Positions 13,301 through 25,473 of a DNA stretch of 64,000 nucleotides are shown here, piece by piece. The notes beneath the pieces are model-generated. The model saw nothing but the letters and a program-made list of their open reading frames with translations. It had not been told where the DNA came from and searched no databases. Positions within the stretch are counted from its first letter, which is position 1. Each line of letters begins with the position of its first letter. The DNA comes from Bugula neritina (Eukaryota > Bryozoa > Gymnolaemata > Cheilostomatida > Bugulidae): NCBI GenBank assembly GCA_964035545.1, contig OZ037768.1, forward strand, positions 3,089,501 through 3,153,500, read 5' to 3'. Both the position numbers and the translations under genes were made by a program.

Positions 13301-16300
13301 AATAAGTCTATTTTTTTTAAAAGTCAAGAATTGACAAACCATTCTTTATATAAAACTAATTTTGGTACAGGAAACAGTTGATGACTATTCAGTACCTGAT
13401 GGGCATTTGAGACCCAGACTTGGTACTCCAACTCTTGAGCTACCAACTCATAGCCATGGCTCTGAACCCATGCAAGAAGACTTCATCACACAGTCTAAGT
13501 TCGAGAGGCAAGAACACTGCCCATCTCCAGTGGATTCTATGGAGAATGAGCCTACGTATGATGATGTAGCTTCACCTACTAGTTGTGATGCTGCGCTACA
13601 TACCAGTGTACCCACTGATGGTTTTCACTCGCATTTTTCTAATGATTTGGAGCCTGAAAATGTAAGTTTTGTGCAATTTTGCCTGTAGTTGGTCAATATC
13701 TAATAGACTGCTATGTGCCATGTTTCACTCTTTGTGCATGTTTCATTTTCTAGGAGATAGAGGTTGTTGGTAGACAAAGGTCTAGCATGTCTTCACCAGA
13801 TTGGGAGATTGTTGAAAAACCTGCTAATGATACGGTGAGAGTTTTTTGTATTCTCCCCAAGTTACTATTCGATGTGTCTGCCAAATGATTTGGTTGAGTA
13901 TTGTTAAACTGAAGCTTTAAAGAAAATTGTTGCTATGAAACTTATGTATGATTGGTGCCAACTTTTCTATTTACAGGAACTGTTTGTTGGTCCATCCTCT
14001 CCGGATCCTGCTGAGCCTGAAGTTGACATGCAGACTACTGCAGATAATCAATCTGAACAGACAGACACTGTAGAGACTGCAGACATTGAGCCTCCTGTAC
14101 CTTCTGTCCGCACTGACTCATATGAAAGAGTGGAAAAGTTACGAGAAGAAATGAGGTCATCTGGAAAATCAAAATCAACTGAGATTCCCAATGTTCGGTA
14201 AAACTTGTTTTAGTACTAATTTTACTGCTGCTGTGCGATAAAACTATTTGTATATTTCTACATTTGAAACACTTCTATTGCATGTTGATATGTAGTTTCA
14301 ATCCAAAAAATGCTTCTACAATTTTTATAGTCAAAATTTTTTTACAGACAAAGTCGCAGTACTGAGCGGTTCACAGAACGTATGAAATCACTGGAGCAAA
14401 CAAAGGCTTTGAGGGAGAAGAGAACTCCTACTCCCACCGGACTTACTGGAAAATTCTCAGCTGCGTTTTCTAAGTTTGAACCAACTGATGAGAAAGTAAG
14501 AATAAAGAAATCAAGTAGTCCCTTTGCTCAGCGTAAGTCCAGCCCTGTTACCGTAGCTCCTGCTACCACTGTCACTGTACCTAAATCTGCTCCACTAAGC
14601 TCAACACCAGCTGCTTCTGACGATGAAAAGACAAGTGAAAAAAGCAAACCTTTGCTGGTAAAACAGGAAAAGTCTGTAGAAGTAGAAATAGTGAAACCAA
14701 CTGTGGTAAAAACAGTGCAAGCTTCAGCACCTCCAGAGTCTAAACCAGCTGTAATGCAGGAACCTTCATACAAAGCCAGTGTGTCTGATGTTGAGTCTAC
14801 GGCCAGCATGCCAAGCGAGACTAAGCCTAAACGAATAGAACGCTCAAAAACATTCAATACAGGAGTGCCGACTCGAGCCAGTGGTGCTAAGGTTTTAGAG
14901 CGAATGGCAAAGTTTGGTCAGTCAGTAGATGTACCAAAAACAAAGCAAGCTATCACGACCAAAAATAAAGATACTGAAAGATTTGAGAGACACACACACG
15001 TGGCACCTGAGTCCCAATCTAGCACTCAGCCTCGCTTTGATGTTGACATTCAAATTAGTCGTCAGCCGTTGCCTGGTCAAGATAACTTCAGCGGCCATGG
15101 GTATCAGGGTAACACAACGGCAGCCATTACGGTTAGCCGCGACAAAGTCAAGGTTGAACACATCAATAAGCAGCCGAGGGGAATAGAGGAGGTCAGAAAA
15201 GAAGAGTATTTCAATGTGTGGGATACGGAAGTACCTGTAACCGATGGCAACAAGAAGGTAATTGTACATTATTGGCACAATAGATATGTGCTCTAAAATT
15301 GCGAGCATTTGCTTTTACAACTCACTATATTTGTTGCTAGTGTTTAACAGTATATTTTTGTGTGATTTCAAAGCTCTTCTTTGATGTATGAAATTATAAG
15401 GGCTACACTGACCCATATTAATATGGTCAACAGCAAGCTTTATAATTTCATACACACTCATCGCTTTCACAAACTTTCTATTCTGCTTGCTAATATTAGT
15501 AGTTATTTTCTTTAGCATCACAACTTTTTCCTATGATTTACACACCCTTTTAGGTGCTAATGCCACGTCGCTTGCATGTTACCTCGGTTAGTCGAGAAAT
15601 TAAACCCACAAATTCTAAGCAATCTAAATCAAAGTCTCTAAACAGATCTCGATCAGAGCCCAGACTTCGTAAGGCTTCTTCACCTCAAGACCAGCAGGTA
15701 ACAGCTTTCAGCACGATAGGCTAGTTAGTACTTGCAGCCTTTGATTTACTTAACTTAACTTAGTTTAGAGTGGAGTTGTTTTCTCATGCCAATATTAACA
15801 AACTCGCGCAGTGTAAGATAACTTCTAATCCTTGCATCTACCTTTACTTGCACATGATTATTTGAATTAGAGACGTACTCTAAACCAGTTCATCAAATAA
15901 ATGGATTTTGTTATGTGTGTCTCATTTCAAGGAATGGCTGACACCTTGTTTAAAAACTGTATTATTTTCAATAGTTCTTGAAATATTATGTCATTACTTT
16001 GATAGGCTAGTTGAAAGTTGATGGCGTAAATGAAAACTGTTTAGATGACTCATACATCCTTCTCTACATTCACGCATGCCAATTATATTATATTTTTAAT
16101 CATTTTATGATATTCTTGTAAATTGTAGGAAATATCAATAACTGTTCGACCTCAGATTTCATCAAATCAGTGTTCAGAACCTGCAAGCAAGTACACTGAT
16201 TCTACCTCGGACATACAAGAAAATGCCAGGATGAGAAGTAGCATTGCTTTACAGCCCCAAGATGAAGTCATTCCAACCAGGATTCTACCTTCATACTCTG

Positions 16301-19300
16301 CCAGGTAAGCATATTCCTTATTAAGTTTAATTTATAGCATTACTTTGGTAGGTTCATTAAATTATTTGTATGTGTGTTGGTCTTGCTCAATCAGTGTGTT
16401 AACATATGACTGTATACAATATTTTGTTGGTAAATTACAGCGTTAGTTTTTGCTAAATATTGATCGTATTCTTTCCTGAAATTTTTTTGAATTTTAATTA
16501 TATTTTTTTGTATTTTTAGACAATATGGAAGTTCAAATAAATCTCGGTCTAGTGGGCTGTCTACTAAGAATGAGGAAGTAAGAGACTCTACAAGGATGGC
16601 GAAGGACCACTCACAGCCGCAACAGGCTCGTCCGCAGCTGCAGAAGGGCCACTCAGAGCCAGAAAGGGACCACCCATTGCGCAAAGCTGACTCATTGGAT
16701 GAGCTAAGGAGTGGTCAACTAGTTGCACAAACAAAGAATATATTCAATAAGGAAGACCCTCATGCTATTAGAATCCTTCCTACTACCTACAATAAAATCT
16801 ACTCTAGCTCTAGGCCTGAGGTGGGTGATCAAACTTGAATTGAGATGTTGAAATACTACTGAGTGTCATACTTTACTCCTTTCCCGTACACATAATTAAT
16901 ATTTAAATTGATCGCAAGACAGCATTGGTTTAATTCTAGCTTTTTTCGTAAATATGCTTGCACATTGTGAATGAGAGTTATCTTTTCATGAGGAATGGCT
17001 ACCAAACACAATCACACTTCCTTTTGAAAGAAAACATTCATAATCTTTTTAAAATTGCAGTTATAATTTAGCTCTTGAAACTGCATAGTAAGTCAAACAT
17101 TATCTATGGCTAGCTTTATTAATTTTGCCTTTTGCAGCAGATGAGGTCATAAAAGGTTTTTTCAAACTTAGCGTTGAGCAAAATGTTAGTGTTAATCATG
17201 CACTGGTGAAGGCGTAGGAAATGATAAACCATGCTCTGGTGTTGTGTTGTAGACATTTGTGGGAGTTAGCAGTGAGAGGTCATGGGATAACAGACGCAAG
17301 GAGAGACAGGAGATGGTGAGTGATGCTGTGAGAGATTTAGTCAGCGCATATGATCAGGCCGAGGAGGTAGACTCTAGACACGACTACAATATTGGGTATA
17401 GCAGAGAAAATCTAGAATACACAAGGAAGTGGGTGGAGAATACAGAGATCTCTCAAGAGATTCCTCCTCGTGTAAGTACATAGACATTGTAGAGTTCAGT
17501 GTGCGATAGTTATTTGAAAGATTTTTTTTTAATTTCGGTTAAAAACTGTAGTTCTCCGTACTAAAACATTCATTTATTTTTTTTTGTAACTGCACACATC
17601 ATTATGTGTGACGTATTTGTTGGTTTTAGCCTGCATCTGAGAGTTCTCAAATTTTGGCCCAGAGTGAAAATGAGAAGACGGCAGATCCTGTTAAGGACGA
17701 CATTGCGTATCGTCGTATGCAAGCAGCCAACAGACGTGCCATTCCCAAACACTTCACTACTCCGAGCTTCCTTACTCTTAGCTCAGCCTCTCCAGCACCT
17801 TCTGTTATTAGTGATAGGGGCAGGTAAGAGGTCACTGGAAATCTATTTGACAATACAAATGCTATAATGTTGTTTAAAACCTAACATTTAGAGTTATTTG
17901 CATTTTTGTTTTTTAAAATAGAGCAAGAAGCACAGATCGAAATGGCAGAGATCGACCAGTTGGGCGACCTAAGGGAAGATCTCGATCTCTTCCTCGTAAA
18001 AAAGCCTCCAAGGCTATAGCCGATCGACTCAGCGTGTTTTCTAATGAAGCACCAACTGAAATTAGTTACCCTGAAGAAATCAAAGCATCATCTACACGAC
18101 CTCTGTACAGTCAGAGCTTCTCTCAACGTCGATCAACTTCTCCACGACCAGTTACTCAAAAGGTGAGTCTGTGGGTTTTTTAAACATATGGGTAAGCACT
18201 TGACCAAGAAGTTCTTCACATGATCATAGCATAGAGTAAAATATTGTTACTATAAGAATTACTTATTTTAATTTAGGAGAAGTTGGCAGCTCGGAGGTCA
18301 ATGCCTGCTCCAACTGGTAACGGTCGAGAAGAAGAGATTGAGCAAGGTTCACCCCGAGCTCCCTCCAAGGGTGTAGCTATGATGGTAGAATTGTATAACA
18401 AAAACAAAACTGGTGACTCACCCCTGGCGGATGTTGACGAACAGACATTGGGTAGCGTAGATGATAGCATGTTTAATCAACGAGGTGTTCCTCCTACGCC
18501 CCTTAAAGGTTAGTTGTATTTAAATAATTTTTTAGATTTCTGCTTGTTACTTTAGTAAAACTAGTATTAGTTTGTTGAGTGATATTTTATTCAATATTCG
18601 GATATCTCAAGTCTTTCAGTTGAATATGCAAAGTAACCACGTATTATCTTATATTTAGTCGTAGATGAAACTCCTCAATCATCACAAGCATGGAAGACAT
18701 GGCTAGGACAAACAGACAGATCTGCTTTGGAGCAGAAGGTAGAAAAGGTATACAACAAGAACGTGAAGCAACAAGAAGCCCCACCTATTAAACGTGACAG
18801 TAAGGTAAGAGGTGTGGCTGCTTTCTTCGTCAGACAGAGCAATAATCACTTCTATTTAATTCATTTAATTTTTATTTTCTGCGATAATTGGAATGCCAAC
18901 TGTTGAACTTGTAGCCCACAGTGAACAGTGGTTGGCAGCAACGATCAGTACATGAAGAACTAGCTATCAGACCAGGTCACATTTCACAGACCCAAAGGAC
19001 TGCACCCTTGGCTTCCCCGCCTCGCCCCGTTAAATCTACTCAGGCTGTAGAAGCTCAGCAACGAAGAGCCTGGAGTAACTCTCCTCCTCCCCCTACCTTA
19101 CCTCAAAGAGGGTGAGTTTTCAGGCTTGGTAGCTGTGTGTGCTATAAAATAAGACATTGCAATAACACTAACATGTTGCATGTGATGCTTATTAATTAAA
19201 CGATGCATAAAATTGAAAATAAGTGTATTTCTAATCATTTACTCGCATCTTTGGTCCTCATTCAACTTAATTAATATTTTAGTTGGGCTTTGCTTTGCAT

Positions 19301-22300
19301 GTTGTCAAATAATATTGAATTCTACCACCGCCACCAGTGCATGTGTATATGTAGGTTGTATTTGCTTTTAGTAGCTTATACTTGCTTACAATTGTATGAT
19401 ATACATACTGACGTATACTCCCACCTACACACTTACCCTGCATACTTACAGTTATAATGCCGAACCTCAGCCCCAGTATCCACCTGAGTCGGGCTATCCC
19501 CATCACAAGGCGTCTGCATTTGATAACTACAAGCAGCAAAGTCTCAACAAGTTCAGGCAGGATGAACAGTATGCCACAGTACAGCGACCTCGGCCTGGCC
19601 TTCGTCAGCAGCCGCCACAGCAGCCTCCAGCTCGGCCCAACAGTTTCGACCAGGCACTGTTACTTCAGGCAGCTCCACCAAAACCTGAGCGTCTTTACAA
19701 CACTTCAGAGTATGTCAACCCCTAGATTCCTATAACTTCTGGCTTTCATAGTTTAGCGCATGTATGACTAACCCCCAACTTGGCTGGCTACAGACTAGAG
19801 AATAGTGTTGATAGAGTAATCTAGGTCACTACTGCAAACAAGCTTGATCTTGCAGGTGGTAGAGCAGAGGTGCAGTTATTTTCAATAGCTTCTTTCTCTT
19901 AACTATTATTTCTTGTGTGATGAGTTGTATTTATACATTCTAAACTTAAGAGCCACTTTAATTGGTAGAAAGCAATGCAAAGCAAATATTACATCCCTGC
20001 TTTTATTTTTTGATGCTATGTGACTCCAGTTAGAAATAATTGCAACTTAGCGAGTAGATGATACATGGTGGTCGCCAAATCTTACTTGTTTGATAGTCTA
20101 TTTATCTAAACCCAAGAAACTCTATTCTTTTAGCTAATAAAAGTTTACATGAATAGCAAGGCGTGGAACTCATGAACTATTTGCTATTCTTTAGAGGTCA
20201 GCAACTCCCTGTGTAGGCACCTGTGTGTTTAAAGTAATTGCAGTTTTAGTAAACATGAAATCTTTCTCTGAAAACAATGTTAAATGAGATGTTTTCGTTT
20301 GAATTTGCGGAGAAATATTAAGTAATGGTGAAAAATATTTGGTTTTGTCAGAGTATTACTGCATGCAATATGTGAACAGCTGTTATAAATGCTAAAAATA
20401 TATACTAATAACATCCTGTGATCGGCATTTGTTAATATATTTGCACACAAGCATGTACGATGACCTACTACGGCTCACTACGCCTACAAGCTTGAACTAA
20501 TGACTCATACTGGTGCTCACAACTCCCACGCTTACAAGCGTTGGTTGAAGAGCTCCTCTTTGTTGAGAACTGTAATGCAGTAAATATTCGCATGTTTTTT
20601 CTGGCCTTCGTAACTCACTAGCTGCGATTTAATTACGCATGGCTCAATATGTTTGCTGACATAAGGAAATTAATTATACTGTCATTGCTGCTTCCCTTTG
20701 TTCTGATAGTTAATTAAAAAAAACTACGCAAGTTTCACGCACATTACAAGCCAAAGTGACAACCTGTGCTTGTGGTTATGTCAACAAATCTAAATTTAAC
20801 ACCACCAGAAGCAAGAACTTCTAAATATATAACACAACAGCCATTTGTAGAAAAAAACAAGTTGCTCGAAAACTATGTTTCCTGGGTTTGATAATAATAA
20901 GGAACTCAGAAATAAGGAACCAATTTGAGACTAAACGCTACATTTCTGTATGATGAAAATATTCTTTTAGCTTGAGATTTATGATTTTTGTTTAGGTTGT
21001 GGGACGTATATCCACCGTCAGAGTACCCAACCACCAACTCTCTACACGGATATAATCAGTCTAAACCATCTCAGTACTCTACCCACGCTGGTACTGCAGT
21101 TGAATACAAAGGTGGCCCTCGCGCACAAAGGACACCTAGCACTGACTACACTGACCACAAACAACAGATAGACCAGAGACAATATCCTGACCCTAGACTT
21201 CACACTGACCCTCGTCAACCACCTCGAGATTACTACAGAGATTATCCTTCCCAACCGAGGCCCACACCAAGGTGAGAACTCAGCTGCATTCTTGAAAAGC
21301 TGCTAATTTCAACACTGTTATGTCCTTTAGTTTGATCATGTTCTTGAGTTTAATGGCTTGAACAGTAAAATAGTCCACTATTATTCACCAGTCACACTGC
21401 ATACTGATTACCTTACTGATCTTATATTTGTTCTCAATGCTAGTCCTCTCTCTATTCACCAGATATGATGAGCAGGTTTACCCGCCGCAACAGCAGCCTT
21501 CATACCGAGCTCCAGATCAAGGATACAGACCACCAGTCAAACCGAACTACCAGCCCTCCAGAGACATGGTATTTGACAACCGGTGAGATTCTAAACCTCA
21601 GTGAATATTGCTCTCATTATTTATTCCTCTTGAGTATTTATGAGAACTGATTGAGTTCATATATTGAAGTATATAACTGTATTTTTAGAGGATATCCTGT
21701 TGCTGATGCTTACAACTCCTATCCCGCTGACCAGGTAGACAGTTACAGACACAACACAGTGCGAAAAGACTCCAGATATCCCCATGAACAGGTAGGTTGA
21801 CAAACACTTCTAAATGGATGATTTCTTAACTGTTATTATCCAGTTATGGTGTTAATTGATTGAAATGTGTTTTAGCCACCAAGAGGACCCATACCAGATC
21901 CTCGCTACGCTCAAACTAATGGAGTGCGTAGTCCACCACCCCAACAAACTGATCCTAGATATGGGGCATTCGATCCTAGGCTAGAGACTGGTAGCAAGCC
22001 TAAGCGCACAAACTCTGTACCAAATATAAAGCACCAGATTACTTCTCCTAAAGGCCAGATGGCAAATACAACGTACAACCCGCGGTATCATGATCAATAT
22101 ATGGAGGAGAGAGCCCAGCAGTATCCTCAACACCAAAGAGTTCCATCTAGCTCAGGTTCTGGCTCTCTGCCAAGAAACAGCAAAAAAGATAAAAATAGAG
22201 GAAAGGACAATAGAAACTCCGCTGGTCTTCCAGAATTCATACCTATACAGTACGCTACGGGCAAATACGCAACCCGCCCTGCATCTCAGCATCCTCCTCA

Positions 22301-22631
22301 GAACTACAACTATCCACAGAAGCACCAAAACAATAACTATCCACCAGCCATGAACAACAATAGGTACTATAGCCCATCAAATGAACAAGCCTATCCTCCA
22401 GGCAACCACCAGTACCCCTCTGCTAACGGCTATCCATATTCTTCCAATGGCCCCGCCTACCCAACAAATGGCTCCGCCTACCCAGCAAATGGACATGGCT
22501 ACCCAGCAAATGGACATGGCTACCCAGCAAATGGACATGGTTATCAACACGAAGATATGTATTCTCAGCAACGAACTAGGCCAGGTGTTGGTATTATATA
22601 TAACCCAGAGTTGGGTATCTCAGATTTTTAA
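2650..22631 (+). CDS. Large, mostly disordered multi-exon protein of 2,109 aa; candidate multi-LIR scaffold, family not recognised
   Basis: Spliced from 25 exons: 2650-2751, 4153-4272, 6458-6584, 9107-9613, 9948-10073, 12130-12333, 12679-12956, 13371-13661, 13754-13834, 13977-14197, 14348-15257, 15554-15697, 16129-16304, 16520-16820, 17253-17471, 17630-17823, 17922-18162, 18277-18508, 18659-18804, 18915-19111, 19452-19709, 20996-21271, 21463-21582, 21689-21791, 21876-22631. Every junction is GT-AG and in phase; the total of 6,330 nt is exactly 2,110 codons with TAA at 22629-22631. The first ATG (2650) follows an apparent acceptor, so upstream coding exons are possible. The protein is Ser/Glu/Asp-rich in its first third, Lys/Ser/Pro-rich in the middle and Tyr/Pro/Gln/Asn-rich at the end. 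No catalytic or membrane segment is visible. Recurring short helical, basic segments ending in Phe or Tyr (KVLERMAKF, AIADRLSVF, LVAQTKNIF, LEQKVEKVY) sit between disordered stretches, as in some cytoskeletal scaffolds. Three acidic W-x-x-[LV] motifs resemble LC3-interacting regions (W291, W441, W602). RSRSEP, RSRSLP and RTNSVP match 14-3-3 mode-1-like sites. The C-terminus SDF fits a class I PDZ ligand. Function is inferred only from such motifs. Confidence 0.85.
9956..9973 (+). other. LIR-like motif 1 (DEWQSL, W291)
   Basis: Asp-Glu immediately before Trp-x-x-Leu, matching the canonical LC3/GABARAP-interacting core [WFY]-x-x-[LIV] with preceding acidic residues. It lies in a disordered stretch of the large protein. 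Motif match only; binding is not shown. Confidence 0.4.
10096..10356. repeat. Long (CT)n microsatellite with CCCTCT variants and an (AC)n end
   Basis: About 260 bases of pyrimidine-rich repeat begin about 25 bases after the donor of exon 5 (exon end 10073). The array is CTCTCC-type at first, pure CT from about 10253 to 10328, then a short ACAC run. The reverse-strand Arg/Glu ORFs over it are translation artefacts. Such tracts can form triplex (H-DNA) structures. Confidence 0.9.
12807..12824 (+). other. LIR-like motif 2 (DEWLNL, W441)
   Basis: Preceded by GGEEPP, so acidic residues flank the Trp-x-x-Leu core. It has the same DEW start as motif 1. Confidence 0.4.
13796..13813 (+). other. LIR-like motif 3 (PDWEIV, W602)
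   Basis: Asp-Trp-Glu-Ile-Val fits the LIR core with Trp and Val, follows a Ser-rich stretch that could be phosphorylated, and occupies its own 81-base exon (13754-13834). Confidence 0.4.
22455..22545 (+). repeat. In-frame coding repeat (GYPAN-type, 21-base unit)
   Basis: Within the last exon of the large gene, four to five copies of a 7-codon unit encode variants of AYPTNGS and GYPANGH. The period is a multiple of three, so copy-number changes keep the frame. The repeat lies in the Tyr/Pro/Asn-rich tail. Confidence 0.85.
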
Positions 22632-22956
22632 GTGTTAGAACTATCTATTAGTGGTTTATGTTTACAGTTTAATAGGAGAATTACGCAATGTAGCATAAAA
22701 GCATTATTTAAATAGAATATTTTCTTATGGTGGTTGTTATATTAATGGCAATACAATTTACCATTTATATTTTTTGTATCGCAAACAAATATTGGCTCAT
22801 GTCTTACTTCCTATGATTACTAGTTTTAACTTGTTAATTATTATTTTATTGTTATAATTAAATTCCATAATTAATAATAATACATATTCATATAATAATG
22901 TAGTTGTGGTTAAATTTTTATGAAATCTGTACAGGAACATTTTACTTTATGACAAT

Positions 22957-22962
22957 AATAAA
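22957..22962 (+). terminator. Poly(A) signal AATAAA of the large gene
   Basis: First good AATAAA after the stop at 22631, about 325 bases downstream, in an AT-rich 3' UTR. Confidence 0.5.
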
Positions 22963-23360
22963 ACTGTATTATAATACTACATCCAATCATTTTCAAGTTG
23001 TAAATTAGACAAAATGTTCAACAGTTCCTATCAGTACTAACAATATTCAGTGATGTATTATATGCATGATAAGGGAAATAGGGAAGTCTTGTAGATTGTT
23101 TTGTACAAACTTCTACCTTAGCTAAATCAATAAATGTATTTTAGTTACAAACACACAACATAATCATCTTATAAAACACTGAACCTTCAGTGCACTGCAT
23201 CTATCTAACCAGTTGTTGCTACACACGAAAGGAACTGACAAAATGACTTATTGATTTTTGTGAGCTGATGATTAGGTATATAATGCAGAGAAGATTAAAC
23301 TATCTCCACTTCTATTGGAAAAGTCAGCCTGTTGCACCAAGACTTACATCTTACACCTAA

Positions 23361-24086
23361 ATGAAGAGCCGTAAGTTTCTAGTCTTATATGATTTGAAAA
23401 CCTAAAGAAATTGTATTTTAGATAACTATTGCAAAGAAAACTTATAGTTGGTCACAAATGTCTGTGTTTTTTTAGAGCACGCAGGTATGGTGAGCAGTAG
23501 CCACACGCTGACTGAAAATTGTACCTCATCTACTGATGGTTTGGATATGATTGACATATTCATAAAAGAGTTGAAAAACTGTTTAGACAGCTTGCAAGCA
23601 GACGATGAGTTTGGTGAAAGATTTGATATGCGAGACGCTGCCTCTACAGTCAATGATGGAGCTAGTGAGGACACTGTAAGCTATAAGTGGCTAGCTGACC
23701 TTCACCCTTTACACAGGTCGTCCAAGTACATGCTGGATGATATTACAATATCCGAAATCACAGACATATGTCGAAAGATAGATGAGAAAGAGATTGAGAC
23801 GATGCTGAAAGAAATGCAATATCAAGTAACATTATGTAACAGTCCAAATCAGTTGCTGTCTCAGGTGAAACATATGCTGTCGGAGAATCTGGTACAGCAT
23901 GTCAGCGCTGCCAACAGCGACAGAAGCACACCAAACGGTTCACCCCGTAGACCAAGTGTGTCCGGAATGCTCAACGCTCTCAAAACTTTCAAACGTAACA
24001 GAGCGACAGCGCACGCCTCTGTCGCTGCCTCAACTACCGCACATGTTCAAAACTTTGACATTGAGGCTAGGCAGAGCACAGTTTAA
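23361..24086 (+). CDS. Small orphan gene of 206 aa, function unknown
   Basis: Two exons: 23361-23370 (ATGAAGAGCC, then GTAAGT) and 23476-24086 after a strong polypyrimidine acceptor. They join in phase 1 and end in TAA. An in-frame TAA directly precedes the ATG, which supports this start; M at 23487 is the alternative. The protein is hydrophilic, with helical segments (DMIDIFIKELKNCLDSLQ; ITDICRKIDEKEIETMLKEM; SQVKHMLSENL) and a basic Ser-rich C-terminal part (SPRRPSVSGMLNALKTFKR). No signal peptide or membrane segment is visible and I do not recognise the family. It starts about 730 bases after the stop of the large gene on the same strand and is convergent with the PRRT-like gene. A competing open frame ends at the same donor in another phase (see findings), so exon 1 is less certain than exon 2. 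Confidence 0.65.
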
Positions 24087-24324
24087 ACTGCTACATGCTG
24101 ATATCTATAGCACTATAATGCTGTTTTATATACTTATATCTTGTAACTATGTACTATATACTTGTATAAGACTGTAGTTTTAGAGCAACCAATTTGTATT
24201 ACTGTAACTTTTTAAATGCGTGTAAACTGTAACAGTTTCATGTGCATTTACCAGTCTACTTTTATATGCAGTAGTTTTATATTATGATGAAGTTGAACCT
24301 GATTATTATCACAGTGAGAATTGG

Positions 24325-24330
24325 AATAAA
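24325..24330 (+). terminator. Poly(A) signal AATAAA of the small orphan gene
   Basis: AATAAA 239 bases after the TAA at 24084-24086. Confidence 0.55.
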
Positions 24331-25144
24331 AATATGGTGTAATACAAATTTAAATAAACTAAATATATTAGAATGTATAAAAAGTGTATTTTTATTTATA
24401 TACAAATTTTGGATAAAATTAAAGTCACTAAAAACACGATCTTTACAAAACAATAATATTCAACAGATAACAAGGATATTTAACAGGTAATAACATAGCT
24501 GAGTTAAATCATTTACTAAATCTACACTTCAAAAAATATTACAGTTAATATTAATTTTATTCGTATAATTCTTAGAATAAAAACGACAAAAAGCACAATT
24601 GGCATATGAGGTGTTTTAAAGCATACTTATAATTTAAAAAAAAACTTATGCTATCAACTGCATCCAGTATATTAGATCATACTTTGAATAGAGTTACAAA
24701 GATTCGTAAAAATATAATGAATACACTGTATGTTTGAACAGCGGGAAAACGTAAGCCCTTGTCAATGGCAGATCTAGTTTAACAATGCTGATAAGTACAA
24801 TAATGATACACTTGATAATGATAAGCAAAGAAAGATTGTCAAAATTATGAATTTGTAGAACCATATAAAGAAAAGACTACATAGAACAGTTAGCTACAAA
24901 AACACATAAATTACAACTTGATTAGAAACATTCGATGCCAAATGGCAAAATAGTGTTTTTCAAATTAATTGACTGTACAAAAGTTTGCATAGAAAACACA
25001 ACTCCTAGATTAAGAATATGGAGCTCCTCTAGTAATAGTTATTAACATCTAAATCAGTCCCCAGTAGAGTTGCATCAAATTTAATGAAACATTTGTTATA
25101 CAGAGGTAATTAGATACTCAATATAGTCTATAATACTACTGAAC
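24331..25144. other. Convergent intergenic region or 3' UTRs
   Basis: AT-rich sequence between the plus-strand orphan gene and the end of the minus-strand PRRT-like gene. Reverse-complement AATAAA candidates (TTTATT on the plus strand, near 24390 and 24555) could end the minus-strand transcript. No coding signal was seen. Confidence 0.4.
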
Positions 25145-25460
25145 CAGTTATAGTACTGAGTCAGTTAGTACTGAGTAGTACTGAGTCAGTTAGTACTGAG
25201 TAGTACTGAGTCAGTTAGTACTGAGTAGTACTGAGTCAGTTAGTACTGAGTAGTACTGAGTCAATTAGTACTGAGTAGTACTGAGTCAGTTAGTACTGAG
25301 TAGTACTGAGTCAGTTAGTACTGAGTAGTACTGAGTCAGTTAGTACTGAGTAGTACTGAGTCAGTTAGTACTGAGTCAGTTAGTACTGAGTAGTACTGAG
25401 TCAGTTAGTACTGAGTCAGTTAGTATACTGAGTAGTACTGAGTCAGTTAGTACTGAGTCT
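25145..25460. repeat. Minisatellite in the presumed 3' UTR of the PRRT-like gene
   Basis: About a dozen copies of a 24-25 base unit made of GTACTGAGTA and GTACTGAGTCAGTTA, starting 14 bases beyond the stop codon of the minus-strand gene (25474-25476). AGTACT is self-complementary, so the RNA could form serial hairpins. Confidence 0.9.
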
Positions 25461-25473
25461 ATCAGCTGCAGAG

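Noticed and set aside
14528-15308. Minus-strand ORFs of 109 and 128 codons opposite the large exon at 14348-15257
   Set aside because: Shadow frames; the plus-strand exon joins in phase with its neighbours and has consistent protein character.
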